This document shows positions 25,787 to 34,992 of a stretch of DNA of 64,000 nucleotides, one piece after another. The notes below the pieces were generated by a model. The model was given only the letters and a program-made list of their open reading frames with translations. It was not told the DNA's origin and made no database searches. Location: the NCBI RefSeq assembly GCF_013407595.1, contig NZ_JABEKX010000001.1, positions 186,001 to 250,000 on the forward strand. Direction: 5' to 3'. The position numbers and the translations under genes are program-made. The stretch is from Lacticaseibacillus absianus. Its GTDB lineage: Bacteria > Bacillota > Bacilli > Lactobacillales > Lactobacillaceae. Numbering within the stretch: the stretch's first letter is position 1; each line of letters starts with the position of its first letter.

Positions 25787-26526
25787 TGACTCAACCCCGG
25801 ATCGAGATGAAGAACGTCCGCAAACATTACGGCCACAACGAGGTCGTGCAGGGCGTGGACCTGAAAGTCGAAGATAACGAAGTCGTCGTGCTGATCGGCC
25901 CCAGTGGTGCGGGCAAAAGCACGGTGCTCCGCATGATGAACGGGCTGGAAACCACCACCGCCGGTGAGATCCTGATCGACGGTACCGACATCGCCAAGCC
26001 CCATGTCAACATCGACAAGGTGCGTGAGAAGATCGGGATGGTGTTCCAACACTTCAACCTGTTCCCCAACCTCAGCGTCTTGGGCAACGTGACGCTGGCA
26101 CCGGTCGAGCTGGGTCTGATGGACAAGGCGCAGGCCGACCAAGAAGCGCGCCATCTGCTCGACGTGGTCGGCCTAGCCGACAAGGTCGACGCGCGTCCGG
26201 CTAGCCTGTCTGGCGGGCAAAAGCAGCGGGTCGCCATTGCGCGAGCGCTGGCGATGCACCCGGACATCATGCTGTTCGACGAGCCGACCTCGGCGCTTGA
26301 CCCCGAGATGGTCGGCGACGTGCTCGCAGTCATGCGTAAGCTGGCCGCAGACGGCATGACCATGGTGATCGTGACCCACGAGATGGGGTTCGCCAAGGAA
26401 GTCGCGGACCGGGTCGTCTTCTTCGGCGATGGCCAGATCCTCGAACAGGGGACGCCGACGCAGCTCTTCGAGCACCCGCAGCATGAGCGGTTGCAGAGCT
26501 TCCTCGAAAAAGTGCTCGAGGCGTAG
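25786..26526 (+). CDS. glnQ: Glutamine-type amino-acid ABC transporter ATPase
   Basis: This 246-residue ATPase pairs with the fused GlnHP protein. Walker [11 protein letters not shown]-loop [17 protein letters not shown], signature [19 protein letters not shown], Walker [14 protein letters not shown] and H-loop [12 protein letters not shown] are all intact. Its ATG overlaps the preceding stop by one base (TAATG), so translation is coupled. A hairpin terminator follows 38 nt after the stop. Confidence 0.92.
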   Translation: MTQPRIEMKNVRKHYGHNEVVQGVDLKVEDNEVVVLIGPSGAGKSTVLRMMNGLETTTAGEILIDGTDIAKPHVNIDKVREKIGMVFQHFNLFPNLSVLGNVTLAPVELGLMDKAQADQEARHLLDVVGLADKVDARPASLSGGQKQRVAIARALAMHPDIMLFDEPTSALDPEMVGDVLAVMRKLAADGMTMVIVTHEMGFAKEVADRVVFFGDGQILEQGTPTQLFEHPQHERLQSFLEKVLEA

Positions 26527-26563
26527 TCACGGGTGACTGCGGTCCGTTGGGCAATGCCGATCA

Positions 26564-26594
26564 GGCGGCCGGGCAGATTGCTTGGCCGCCTTGT
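26564..26594 (+). terminator. Probable terminator of the GlnHPQ operon
   Basis: GGCGGCC and GGCCGCC pair over 7 bp around a 13 nt loop, followed by TTGTTT. From 26595 to about 26900 there is no gene: the DNA is strongly AT-rich, with a GGGTG/CACCC hairpin at 26825-26842. Confidence 0.65.
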
Positions 26595-26911
26595 TTGCAC
26601 TCGGCGGACCGGTGGCAGTGATCGAGGTTTTTATTATTATAAATTGTTACAAAAATATGATTTTTTTGTGACGAGTACGCAGATTCTTGAATATATTTTT
26701 GAGTATTTTCGCGGGAATGCACAAAACGAAATTTTAGTTCACACGATATTGAATTTTTATGAAATGTGGTTGCGTTTTGACCGTTGTTATTGAATCGGCG
26801 CGACCACAGGGTTGGCGAATGATTGGGTGTTTTTACTCACCCGGTTTTAATAATCAGCCGTTTATGGCTCGCCCCCGCTTTTATTGATGCTTCAGTCTAG
26901 ACCACCGCGGT

Positions 26912-26940
26912 TTGTTCCTAGCGCATGTGAATGCTATATT
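26912..26940 (+). promoter_or_regulatory. Promoter of pilus cluster 1 adhesin
   Basis: TTGTTC (26912-26917), 17 nt spacer ending in TGC, then TATATT (26935-26940): an extended -10 promoter. The stretch GAATGCTATATTAT is identical at the cluster 2 promoter (36538-36551). Confidence 0.7.
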
Positions 26941-26954
26941 ATGGAGCGTTATCG

Positions 26955-27053
26955 CCTTTGGGGGAAGACTTTAGCGGGATCACGGGCTTCGTGCGCCGTG
27001 TGGCACCATGTACCACGCCGTCTTTTCCCAACGCTTGAGGTTGGGATTTTTTT
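26955..27053 (+). promoter_or_regulatory. Pilus leader RNA element 1 with attenuator-like terminator
   Basis: The leader holds CCTTTGGGGGAAGACTTT (26955-26972), then TGTACC (27009-27014) and GTCTTTT (27020-27026), and ends in TCCCAAC-gcttgag-GTTGGGA followed by seven T (27026-27053). GGGAAGAC (26962-26969) can pair with GTCTTTTCCC (27020-27029). That pairing would take up the CCC of the terminator stem, so antiterminator and terminator exclude each other. The coding region starts after the terminator. Confidence 0.65.
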
Positions 27054-27087
27054 GTGTCTGCGGCGGAAAGGGGGCCCCATCATCAAC

Positions 27088-29610
27088 TTGATCAAGAAGA
27101 CGGCGGGTCGCCTGGTGCGGGTCGCGGCGGTGGCGGTGATCGCGCTCAGCAGCTGGCCGGGCGCGCGCACGGCCGCCGATGGGGTCGGTGAGATCCAGAC
27201 GCAGACCCAGACGTACTACGCGGAGCACCCGGATGCGCAGTATGACGTCCTTGGGGCGGCCCAACGGTTCCACATTTTCGGCCAGACAGTCGACCTGGGC
27301 GTGTCGGAAAAAGGCAACATCGCGGCCGAGCACTTCACCGGCACCAGCGACTTCGGCACCGCCGGCAGTGATGTCGGGGTCCAGGCCGATACCGACCTGA
27401 ATTACCTGCGTGATGTCACCCAGATCAGTGGCTCGGCCTTCAACTCGGCGCTGGCCACTAAGTTTGTCACCGGGACCGAGACCGCGTTCACCAGTGAGGA
27501 CAACGGCAACGCCGTCGGGCTCGCTGGCCAGAAGCTGGCGCTCGTCCCAACGTCGATCTACCGGGAAGCGGCGGGGGTCCAATACATTGATTTTGATGCG
27601 GAGTACGCCAAGCTGGCACAGGTGTCTGCGCTGTTTGCGGGCAAGGGCCAGACGGTCGAGAAGACCACCGACAACGACCTGACGATCAACGTGCGGGCCC
27701 TGCGCACGGCGAGCGTGCGCTACCCACTGCGGCTGACGAAGGTCAACGACGCCGGTGAGCCGCTGGCAGGGGCGACATTCAAGCTGGTCGCCGCGGATCA
27801 GTCGACGGCGGTCGCCACTGACGAGCTGTACGATGCAACGGATCACCACCCGCAGACTAATGCGTTCACCACCGACGCGGCCGGTCGGATCGACCTGTCC
27901 GTCGCCCAGGCCGGGACCTATTACTTCGTCGAGACCGAGGCGCCTAGCGGCTACGTGCAAGACGCCACCCCTCAGCGGGTGACGACGGGGCAGACGCCGG
28001 ACGCGGTGTACGTGCGACTATCCTGGCAGCAACTCTACGGCTACGGGGATGAGGCCAGAAGCAAGATCAACTTCACCGGGTTCGACTTCGATGATCCCGC
28101 CGCCGCGCCGCTGATCGTCGATGTCGATTTTACCGGCTTCGACCCTAGCGCCGTGACGGCACTCGGCAACGCTGGTAACATCACGTTCGACGGGCTGTCG
28201 GCGGCTGACACGAGCGACTACGCGAAGGCGAAGATCCTCTGGAATTTTTATCATTATCCGACCGGCACCACCATTCCGATCGCCAACGACACCTTCTACG
28301 GGACGATCCTCGCCCCGGCGGCCAACCTTGACATTGAAAGCGCGCATGTCTACGGCTCGATCATCGGCCGGACCGTCAAGATCACGAACAGCGATAACAA
28401 GCGCTGGGACCTGAACTTCAAGGCGTACTCCGGAGATAACGACATCACCGTTGTCGATCATGCGCTGCCGACGACCACCGTGACTGCGGCCAAGGTCTGG
28501 CAACCATTGGTCGATGTCGCCACTGCAGAAGGAACGGCGACGCTGGCCTTGCACCAGCAAGACACGGCGAGTGGGACCGACACCGTGGTCGCAACGCGCA
28601 CGCTGAGCGGGGCGTTGAACGACCCTGAAGCGTGGACGACTACCTTCACCGCGCTGCCCGCGGTCGACGCGGCGACCGGTGCCCCCCTGACCTACACTGT
28701 GCGTGAGACCGCTGCGACCGTGGCCGGTCAGCCGGCGCTGACCTACCAGGCCACGCAGACGGCGGCGACGGTCACGAATACCCAGTACGGGGTGACGGTC
28801 GCGAAGTATGACGCGGACACTGGCGCTGAGCTGACCGCCGCAAGCGGGGTCACGTTCAACGTGACGACCTGCGACGCGGATTGGCAGCCGACCGGGGCGA
28901 CTCAGACCCTGACGCCGGCGCAAGTCGCGGCATTGGCGCCGGGTCACTACCGGCTGCGTGAGGCGACGCCGCCGACTGACTACCAACTCGATGACGCGCC
29001 GCAGTGGGTCACACTGACGGCTAAGGGCCAGTGGTTGGCCCGCGACGGTCAGGCGCTGGGCACGCAGGCGCCGATGGCTTCGGGCCGACCGGTCGACGGG
29101 CTCTATGTCGACGCGGCGCGGCCGCAGCTGTTGCACTGGGTCAAAGTTGACCGGCGTACCCTGTCGCTCACGTTGATCAAGCGCGACAAGCAGACGCACG
29201 CGACGCTTCGAGGGGCGACCTTCACCCTGACGCCCCAGGCTGCGGCGGCCAGTGACCTGACGACCGCCGCAGACGGTCAGGTGGCCACCGACCTGAGCCC
29301 GACGACGCGCTACGTGCTGACGGAGACCCAGGCGCCGGCTGGCCACGCCGCCTTGACAGGCAGCGCGACGATCCAAGGCACGCAAGTTACCCTGACCGGC
29401 GACTTTCGCGGGAACGTGACGGTGGCCGTCAAGGGCAGCGCGTTGACCCTGACCATCGATGATCCGCCGACCGGCGAACTGCCGGCAACTGGCGGGACCG
29501 GGATACGGGGCCCAGTGGTGCTCAGCAGCGCCGCGGTGGCGATCGCACTCGGCCTGTTCGGCCTGGCAGCAGCACAGCGCCGGCGTACGCAAAACACGAA
29601 AGAAATTTGA
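27088..29610 (+). CDS. Choice-of-anchor-A/Cna-B surface adhesin of pilus cluster 1, LPATG
   Basis: This protein of about 840 residues has a signal peptide (IKKTAGRLVRVAAVAVIALSSWPG, cleavage near TAA-D). A choice-of-anchor-A domain follows, in two parts split by a SpaA-like insert (GAAQRFHIFGQTVDLGV...NIAAEHF; later FYGTILAPAANLDIESAHVYGSIIGRTVKI). Next come Cna-B and SpaA-type isopeptide domains (KVNDAGEPLAGATFKL, ETEAPSGYV; TLIKRDKQTHATLRGATFTL, ETQAPAGH), then LPATG (798-802), a membrane segment and a basic tail. The start is uncertain. TTG 27088 is the first usual start after the terminator, but ATC 27082 sits better behind GGAAAGGGGG; the frame is open far upstream. It is probably a pilus tip or companion adhesin. 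Confidence 0.8.
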   Translation: MIKKTAGRLVRVAAVAVIALSSWPGARTAADGVGEIQTQTQTYYAEHPDAQYDVLGAAQRFHIFGQTVDLGVSEKGNIAAEHFTGTSDFGTAGSDVGVQADTDLNYLRDVTQISGSAFNSALATKFVTGTETAFTSEDNGNAVGLAGQKLALVPTSIYREAAGVQYIDFDAEYAKLAQVSALFAGKGQTVEKTTDNDLTINVRALRTASVRYPLRLTKVNDAGEPLAGATFKLVAADQSTAVATDELYDATDHHPQTNAFTTDAAGRIDLSVAQAGTYYFVETEAPSGYVQDATPQRVTTGQTPDAVYVRLSWQQLYGYGDEARSKINFTGFDFDDPAAAPLIVDVDFTGFDPSAVTALGNAGNITFDGLSAADTSDYAKAKILWNFYHYPTGTTIPIANDTFYGTILAPAANLDIESAHVYGSIIGRTVKITNSDNKRWDLNFKAYSGDNDITVVDHALPTTTVTAAKVWQPLVDVATAEGTATLALHQQDTASGTDTVVATRTLSGALNDPEAWTTTFTALPAVDAATGAPLTYTVRETAATVAGQPALTYQATQTAATVTNTQYGVTVAKYDADTGAELTAASGVTFNVTTCDADWQPTGATQTLTPAQVAALAPGHYRLREATPPTDYQLDDAPQWVTLTAKGQWLARDGQALGTQAPMASGRPVDGLYVDAARPQLLHWVKVDRRTLSLTLIKRDKQTHATLRGATFTLTPQAAAASDLTTAADGQVATDLSPTTRYVLTETQAPAGHAALTGSATIQGTQVTLTGDFRGNVTVAVKGSALTLTIDDPPTGELPATGGTGIRGPVVLSSAAVAIALGLFGLAAAQRRRTQNTKEI

Positions 29611-29635
29611 ATTAAAAATGAGTAAGTGATATTAT
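29607..29635 (+). promoter_or_regulatory. Promoter of the fibro-slime/pilin/sortase operon
   Basis: TTGAAT (29607-29612), 17 nt spacer, TATTAT (29630-29635). The -35 overlaps the stop codon of the preceding adhesin gene. Confidence 0.65.
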
Positions 29636-29704
29636 CATTCGACGTAACATATATATACTTTTTTGAACAAATGATGTGAATAAAAGTCTTGAGTGAACGC
29701 GAAC

Positions 29705-29782
29705 CGATATCGGGTTATGGGAGTGGCCCGACATCGCGACGCGACCGCATCGGCGCGGGGATTATGGGAGTGGTGCCCGCGC
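29705..29782 (+). ncRNA. Twin leader hairpins with identical loops
   Basis: Hairpin 1 is CGATATCGGG (29705-29714) with CCCGACATCG (29727-29736), nine pairs and one mismatch. Hairpin 2 is GCGCGGG (29753-29759) with CCCGCGC (29776-29782), seven perfect pairs. The stems differ, but both expose the same 12 nt, TTATGGGAGTGG (29715-29726 and 29762-29773), as loop. They lie in the 5' leader 70-150 nt before the operon's first start codon, so they are probably a cis-regulatory RNA binding one factor twice. Confidence 0.6.
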
Positions 29783-29853
29783 AGCCAAGACGACAGGTGT
29801 AAGCGGCGCGTCCGGTCGGGGGATCGGGCGACGCCAAGTTTGGGGGACTGACG

Positions 29854-32223
29854 ATGATCGATGGCCGATGGTGGCGTAGATCAAGACGGCGAGGCCCCCA
29901 TGCGCAGCGGTTGCGTGTGGGGGTCATTGGCGTGACCTTGGGATTAGCGGTGTTGTGTGCGCTCGTGGCACCGGGCTCGGCTCGCGCCGGGGCGACGGAC
30001 ACTGACCAGGTCAGCTATATTCAGGGCACCGACGGGCAGCCCTACGTGTTCGACGGCACGCGATACCAGGCGGCGACAGACGCGCAACAAGCGGAGATCG
30101 CCCTGGCGCGTCAAAGCGGGCGCTTGAAGACGGATCAGCCGCTGAGCAGCGCCGCGCAGCAAGCTCTCATCGACGGGGAGCAGGCGCAGACGCTGCCTAA
30201 GGGGTTAGCTGCTCGGCTGACCTGGAACGACCAACCGGCGGATGCTGTCAAGACCGATTACCTTTACGACGGACAGCTGGCGATGCCGGCAGAAGGCAGC
30301 ACGCCGACCGGGTACGTGCGCAAGGTGAGCGAGACCCCGCTGCCGGCAGGAGTGCTCTCGCAGCCGACGAACGTCGTCGAGTTGCTCGACTTTAACAATC
30401 CGACCGACCCGCGGCATCCCTACCTGCAACCGGTGGCAAATGCGACGGACATCTACAAGTATGAAGGCAAGACCTATAAGGCGGAAAAAGACCAGACCAC
30501 CGGCGTCTGGTTGCTGGTCCAGGTCGCCAACGAGCCGCCTTATCGGGACATCGACGACCCGGCAACGTTTCAGATCGTCGCCGCGGCGACGGATCCCGAC
30601 CGTGAGACCTACCTGACCGATCAAGCGGCGCTGGCGCAGCAAGTCGAGGCGATCGACGGTGATAGCGGCGCGAACCCGTTGTTTCAGGTCAATGGTGAGT
30701 GGTACCAGCTGATCAGCACCAGTGATCTGGCCGGGGTCGACACCGACGACCGGGCGATCTACACGGTCGATAACCCCGGACAATCAGCCGTCGCGGTCCA
30801 CATGGCCGATTACTGGACCGGCGATCGGGCTGGCGACCGGGAGAACGTGGAAGACGGGGGCATTAACGCCGGCCATACGCTGAAGTTCGATAAGGGGCAG
30901 TGGAACGGTGACCGGACTGGGCTCAATACCTGGACGGGGGCTGGCAACGGGCCGCGTCAGGGCATCGTCCAGCCGCAGCTGGACGACGCGGGGTATCCGG
31001 TCTTGGCCCAAGACGGCAGTTCGCTGCAGTACCTGTTTGCGCCGGTCGAGGGGCAGACCCAAGGAATCAAGTTCTACGGGAGCACAGATGATGCGTCTGA
31101 TGACCATGATCTGTTCGACTACCAGGACGGCACGTATTCCTTCGACAGTGCGACGGGCACCAAGCGCTTGAATGACGAGTACCGGTTCGAGACGGACCGG
31201 CGCAACCAGGGGCAGTTTTTCCCCTTCGACCAAGTCCAGTCGGTCAACGGGGGCAATGACCACTGGTTCGGCTTGAGCATGAACTTCGACTACCTGATGC
31301 CCGAAGGTGGGCGGATCCAGAATCGCGACGGCAGTAAGACGCCGATGATCTTCACCTTCAGCGGGGATGATGACTTCTGGCTATTCATCGATGGCCAGCT
31401 GGCACTTGACCTCGGAGGGATCCACGACGCGGCCGAAGGAAGCATCGATTTTACCACCGGGACCGTGACCGCTGGCAACAAGGCGGCGATGGACGCGGGA
31501 CATCGGCGGCAGGTCACGACGACGCAGTTGAGTGCGGCGCTGATGAAGCCTGGCACGCATAACATCAAGATCTTCTACATGGAGCGGGGGAACAGTCAGT
31601 CCAACTTGGCGGTCCACTTCAACATGCGGACGCCCGAGCACTTCTATGCCCGCAAGGTCAGCGGCCAGCTGACCAGCTCGAAGCTATATGAGTACTGGGA
31701 ACACTACCTGCACCTGCCGACTGCAGTGACGTACTCACGGCAGGACTTGCCGAAGTACCAGCTGCACGTTGACAAAGTCGACGCCGATTCGGGCCAGGCG
31801 CTACGCGGCGCGACCTTCACGCTGACAGATCAGGCCGACCGCCAGCAGGTGACCCAGACCGCGGATGCGGCGGGTCAGCTGACCTTCAAGGACCTGAAGA
31901 ACAACGGCACCTATACCTTGACCGAGACGCACGCACCGACGGGCTACCAGCGGTTGACGGGGCAAGTGACCGTGACGATCCGGGCGGGAACGATCGCCGT
32001 TCAGGCACGTGACGGGGACATGACGCCGACCAATACGGTGGCGCACGTCAGCGATGACGCGACCACGCTGAGCCTGACCGTGCGCGACCGGGCGCTGGGC
32101 GTGCTGCCGGCGACCGGCGGCACCGGGCCGCTGCAAGCACTGCTGATCAGCAGTCTGGCCGGTCTGATCGCCGTTGGCCTGTTCGGCTGGGCAGGCGTGC
32201 AACGCCGAAAGGAGGACGCATGA
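29854..32223 (+). CDS. Fibro-slime-domain pilus tip protein, LPATG
   Basis: This 789-residue surface protein has a long signal peptide (VGVIGVTLGLAVLCALVAPGSARA). An unrecognised N-terminal region of about 270 residues follows. Then comes a PA14/fibro-slime-like domain (YLMPEGGRIQNRDGS, IFTFSGDDDFWLFIDGQLALDLGGIHD, HNIKIFYMERGNSQSNL; about 400-590), whose acidic loop suggests calcium-dependent ligand binding. A SpaA isopeptide domain (HVDKVDADSGQALRGATFTL, ETHAPTGYQ) precedes LPATG (751-755). GGGGGACTGACG precedes the ATG. The minor pilin gene overlaps its stop by four bases. Architecture and first place in the operon suggest the tip adhesin. Confidence 0.85.
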   Translation: MIDGRWWRRSRRRGPHAQRLRVGVIGVTLGLAVLCALVAPGSARAGATDTDQVSYIQGTDGQPYVFDGTRYQAATDAQQAEIALARQSGRLKTDQPLSSAAQQALIDGEQAQTLPKGLAARLTWNDQPADAVKTDYLYDGQLAMPAEGSTPTGYVRKVSETPLPAGVLSQPTNVVELLDFNNPTDPRHPYLQPVANATDIYKYEGKTYKAEKDQTTGVWLLVQVANEPPYRDIDDPATFQIVAAATDPDRETYLTDQAALAQQVEAIDGDSGANPLFQVNGEWYQLISTSDLAGVDTDDRAIYTVDNPGQSAVAVHMADYWTGDRAGDRENVEDGGINAGHTLKFDKGQWNGDRTGLNTWTGAGNGPRQGIVQPQLDDAGYPVLAQDGSSLQYLFAPVEGQTQGIKFYGSTDDASDDHDLFDYQDGTYSFDSATGTKRLNDEYRFETDRRNQGQFFPFDQVQSVNGGNDHWFGLSMNFDYLMPEGGRIQNRDGSKTPMIFTFSGDDDFWLFIDGQLALDLGGIHDAAEGSIDFTTGTVTAGNKAAMDAGHRRQVTTTQLSAALMKPGTHNIKIFYMERGNSQSNLAVHFNMRTPEHFYARKVSGQLTSSKLYEYWEHYLHLPTAVTYSRQDLPKYQLHVDKVDADSGQALRGATFTLTDQADRQQVTQTADAAGQLTFKDLKNNGTYTLTETHAPTGYQRLTGQVTVTIRAGTIAVQARDGDMTPTNTVAHVSDDATTLSLTVRDRALGVLPATGGTGPLQALLISSLAGLIAVGLFGWAGVQRRKEDA

Positions 32224-33353
32224 TGAAAAAACTGATCACATGGTTCACCGTGCTCCTCGGAGCGCTGCTGGCCTGGGCGGTGACCCCGCCGGCGGTGACG
32301 GCGGCGAGTGCGGTCACCGTCACCTTGCAACACGAGGTCCACGACCAGCAGGCCCGCGGCCACCCTGGCAGCCCTGGCGCATACGCCGACTTCACCGTGT
32401 ACGACCTGACCGCGTATTATCACCAGCGGGCAGCCCAAGGCACGGCGATCGACACCTTGGCCAAGCAGTTGGGGCAAGACGACGACCAGGCCATCGCGGC
32501 CTTCATCGCCGCGCACCACTTGCGCGCCGTGGCACACGTCGAGACCGACACGACCGGGCAGGCGCGCTTCTGCGTGGACGGTGCGTGGGGCAACGCCTTT
32601 CTCGTCGTCCAGACCACACCGGGTCACGACCCGGTCAACGCGCTGGCCGTCAACGAAAAATCGATGCCGATCGTCTTTAGCCTGCCGCAGGCGGACCAGG
32701 CCGCCGGGATCACGCTGGCGACCAAGGCGGTCCGGACGCAGCGCGCCGTGTACTTCTACAAGTATGGGCGCGATGGGCGGGTCACCGCGCCACTCGCTGG
32801 GGCGACCTTCGCACTTCGCCGCGGGCCCGCGTACCTGACGACCAGCGGCGCGTGGCGCACGACGGTCCACCCGCTGGCCGATCCGCAGGTCCTAAAGCTG
32901 ACCTCCGCCGCTGACGGCCTCGTCCTGCTCAAGGACGTGCCGCTGGCCGTCGGGCGTTACGTGATCACCGAGCTGAAGGCGCCGGCTGGCTACCAGCTGA
33001 CCCGCCAAGCGCGCCAGATCGCGTTGCAAGTGCCTCAAGCGGACACGGATGCGGCGATCACCCTGAACGGGGCGGCGTTGCGGCCACTGCTGGCCGACCA
33101 GGTCCAGGCGCGAGAGGCCAAGCGCACCGCGCTGCGGGTCTACAACCCGCACACACCCGATCAGCCCAAGACGCCTGGGGGGATCACCCCGGGGACGCCG
33201 GGCAACCCATTGACCCGCCTGCTGCGGCATCTGCCCCAGACGGGGGAGGTCAAGACGAGCCTGGCGCTGCTAGGCCTCGCACTGATCGGGCTATCACTGA
33301 GTATTGGCAAAAAAATACACGACATTGGGGAGCGTGAAATTAATGAAAAGTAA
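32220..33353 (+). CDS. Minor (ancillary) pilin of cluster 1, LPQTG
   Basis: This protein of 376-377 residues has a signal peptide (KKLITWFTVLLGALLAWAVTPPAVTAAS), a first pilin domain with TVTLQHEVHDQQARGH, and a SpaA-type domain (RDGRVTAPLAGATFALRRG, ELKAPAGYQL). A Pro/Gly linker is followed by HLPQTGE, a membrane helix and a KK tail. The start overlaps the tip gene's stop (ATGATG; AAAGGAGG is better spaced for the second ATG, 32223). No YPKN pilin motif is seen, so it is likely the basal pilin that is joined to the shaft and wall. Confidence 0.85.
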   Translation: MMKKLITWFTVLLGALLAWAVTPPAVTAASAVTVTLQHEVHDQQARGHPGSPGAYADFTVYDLTAYYHQRAAQGTAIDTLAKQLGQDDDQAIAAFIAAHHLRAVAHVETDTTGQARFCVDGAWGNAFLVVQTTPGHDPVNALAVNEKSMPIVFSLPQADQAAGITLATKAVRTQRAVYFYKYGRDGRVTAPLAGATFALRRGPAYLTTSGAWRTTVHPLADPQVLKLTSAADGLVLLKDVPLAVGRYVITELKAPAGYQLTRQARQIALQVPQADTDAAITLNGAALRPLLADQVQAREAKRTALRVYNPHTPDQPKTPGGITPGTPGNPLTRLLRHLPQTGEVKTSLALLGLALIGLSLSIGKKIHDIGEREINEK

Positions 33354-34914
33354 GCTGAAACATATTCTCGCCGGGGCACTCTTAGTGCTACCACTGGCAT
33401 TGCAGGCATTCACCGGGCTTCAGGCCGTTAACGCGGCGGATGCGCCCGCGACCGATCCGAGCAAGACCCAGACCGTGGTCCTGACCAAGCTGGTCTTTCC
33501 AGACGGCAAACAGGAAGACACGATCGATAAGATCGCGGCCGGTGATGGGACTGAGCTGAGCGACGCGGATCTGATGGGCGGCCAGAAGCTGGCCGGGGTC
33601 GAATTCACCGCCTATGACATCACAGGGATCAAAGTCGATCAAGAGGCCTTGAAGACGGCGACAACAGCGCCGGACGGGGCTAAGGCGGTCACCGCGCATG
33701 TCACCAACGTGGCCGGTCAGGCCAGCTTCGGCCTGCCGACTGTCGATGCCAACGGGGACTACAAGACCTACCTGATCCTTGAGACCAAGTACGCCGATCC
33801 CGAGATCAAAGACGGTACCATCGACAACGACGCATCGATCGTTCAAGCCGCGGCACCGCTGATCTTATCGATGCCACTGGCGACGAGCAAGACCGGGAAC
33901 ACAGTCTACCTCTACCCGAAGAACTACGACAAGAAGACCACGACCAAGGATCTGACCACGCCGACCGACGCCAGTGCCGGGCTGGGCGATAAGGTCGGCT
34001 ACACGATCACCGAGACCATTCCGTTCGATATCGCGACGCGTGACCACTACAACGTGATCGATACCCCAAGCAAGGGCTTGGACGACCTGCTGGACACGGT
34101 CAAGGTGACCGCACCGGATGGCACTGAAGTCGACGCGTTCACCCCAGCGGCGACGGCTTCGACCGACAGCACCGGGGCTGGGTTCCAGCTGACCGGGGAT
34201 ATCACCAAACTGGCCAAATACGCGGGCCAGACACTGACCATCACCTATCAGGCGCAGGTCACGACCGCGGCCGTCACCGAGCTCAACAACAAGGTGACGA
34301 CGGATTACAGCCACAACCCCCACACCGAGACCGGGACGACCCCGCTCGAAGTCGGTGGGGCGAAGTTTATCAAGGATGACGCCAACGATAAGACGAAGCT
34401 GGCAAACGCCGTCTTCGTGCTGGAAAACAGCCAGGGACAGATCGTCACGATCACCCAAGATGACGCGGGCAAGGCTGTCTACAAGTACATCGATGCCACT
34501 AAGCTCGACGTGCAGGCGCTGAGCGCCGCCATCGAGGGCCAGACGGGGGCTGATAAGCAGGCCGCCGCACTGACTGAATTAACGAAGCAGCTCGGTGCCG
34601 ATGCGGCGCATGCCGTTGTGGCTGTCTCTGACGCCAACGGGGCCTTCGCGTTCACCGGCCTGAAGTACGGGGAATACAAGACGGTCGAGCTCGCAGCGCC
34701 GAAGGGCTACGCGGTGTCTAACGCCAGCCACGACTTCACCGTCAACGCTGAGAGTTACGAGGAGACTCAGGTCAACGAGATCACTAACGCACCGAAGGGG
34801 ATCCTGCCACACACCGGTGGCATGGGGATCTACCTGGTGATCCTCGCCGGGCTGGCCGTGATGGCTGGGGCCTTCTTCTTCCTGAAGAAGGGGAGCCGGC
34901 GCGAAGAAGTCTGA
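33343..34914 (+). CDS. Major (shaft) pilin of cluster 1, LPHTG
   Basis: This 523-residue shaft pilin has a signal peptide (KHILAGALLVLPLALQAFTGLQAVNA). The N-terminal domain ends in the pilin motif VYLYPKN, with K193 as the probable cross-linking lysine. A central domain (VGYTITETIPFDIATRD) follows. A C-terminal domain carries an E-box (YKTVELAAPKGYAV), and LPHTG (488-492) precedes a membrane segment. Sortase C would link the Thr of one subunit to K193 of the next. ATG 33343 lies inside the last codons of the minor pilin gene; a GTG nine nt earlier (33334) is a possible alternative. A hairpin terminator follows before the sortase gene, which would make far more pilin than sortase. Confidence 0.9.
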   Translation: MKSKLKHILAGALLVLPLALQAFTGLQAVNAADAPATDPSKTQTVVLTKLVFPDGKQEDTIDKIAAGDGTELSDADLMGGQKLAGVEFTAYDITGIKVDQEALKTATTAPDGAKAVTAHVTNVAGQASFGLPTVDANGDYKTYLILETKYADPEIKDGTIDNDASIVQAAAPLILSMPLATSKTGNTVYLYPKNYDKKTTTKDLTTPTDASAGLGDKVGYTITETIPFDIATRDHYNVIDTPSKGLDDLLDTVKVTAPDGTEVDAFTPAATASTDSTGAGFQLTGDITKLAKYAGQTLTITYQAQVTTAAVTELNNKVTTDYSHNPHTETGTTPLEVGGAKFIKDDANDKTKLANAVFVLENSQGQIVTITQDDAGKAVYKYIDATKLDVQALSAAIEGQTGADKQAAALTELTKQLGADAAHAVVAVSDANGAFAFTGLKYGEYKTVELAAPKGYAVSNASHDFTVNAESYEETQVNEITNAPKGILPHTGGMGIYLVILAGLAVMAGAFFFLKKGSRREEV

Positions 34915-34939
34915 TCGCCATTGACGTGAACCGCGGATC

Positions 34940-34963
34940 GGCGCTGCTTAGGCGGCGCCTTTT
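34940..34963 (+). terminator. Intra-operon hairpin between major pilin and sortase, cluster 1
   Basis: GGCGCTGC-TTAG-GCGGCGCC is an 8 bp stem with one wobble, followed by TTTT. It is probably a leaky terminator that lowers sortase expression. Confidence 0.7.
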
Positions 34964-34992
34964 CGCATCATCATAAGAAAGCAGGGATCGAT

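Noticed and set aside
26884-27087. Upstream extension of the cluster 1 adhesin
   Set aside because: The extension covers the promoter and terminator; the signal peptide lies after it.
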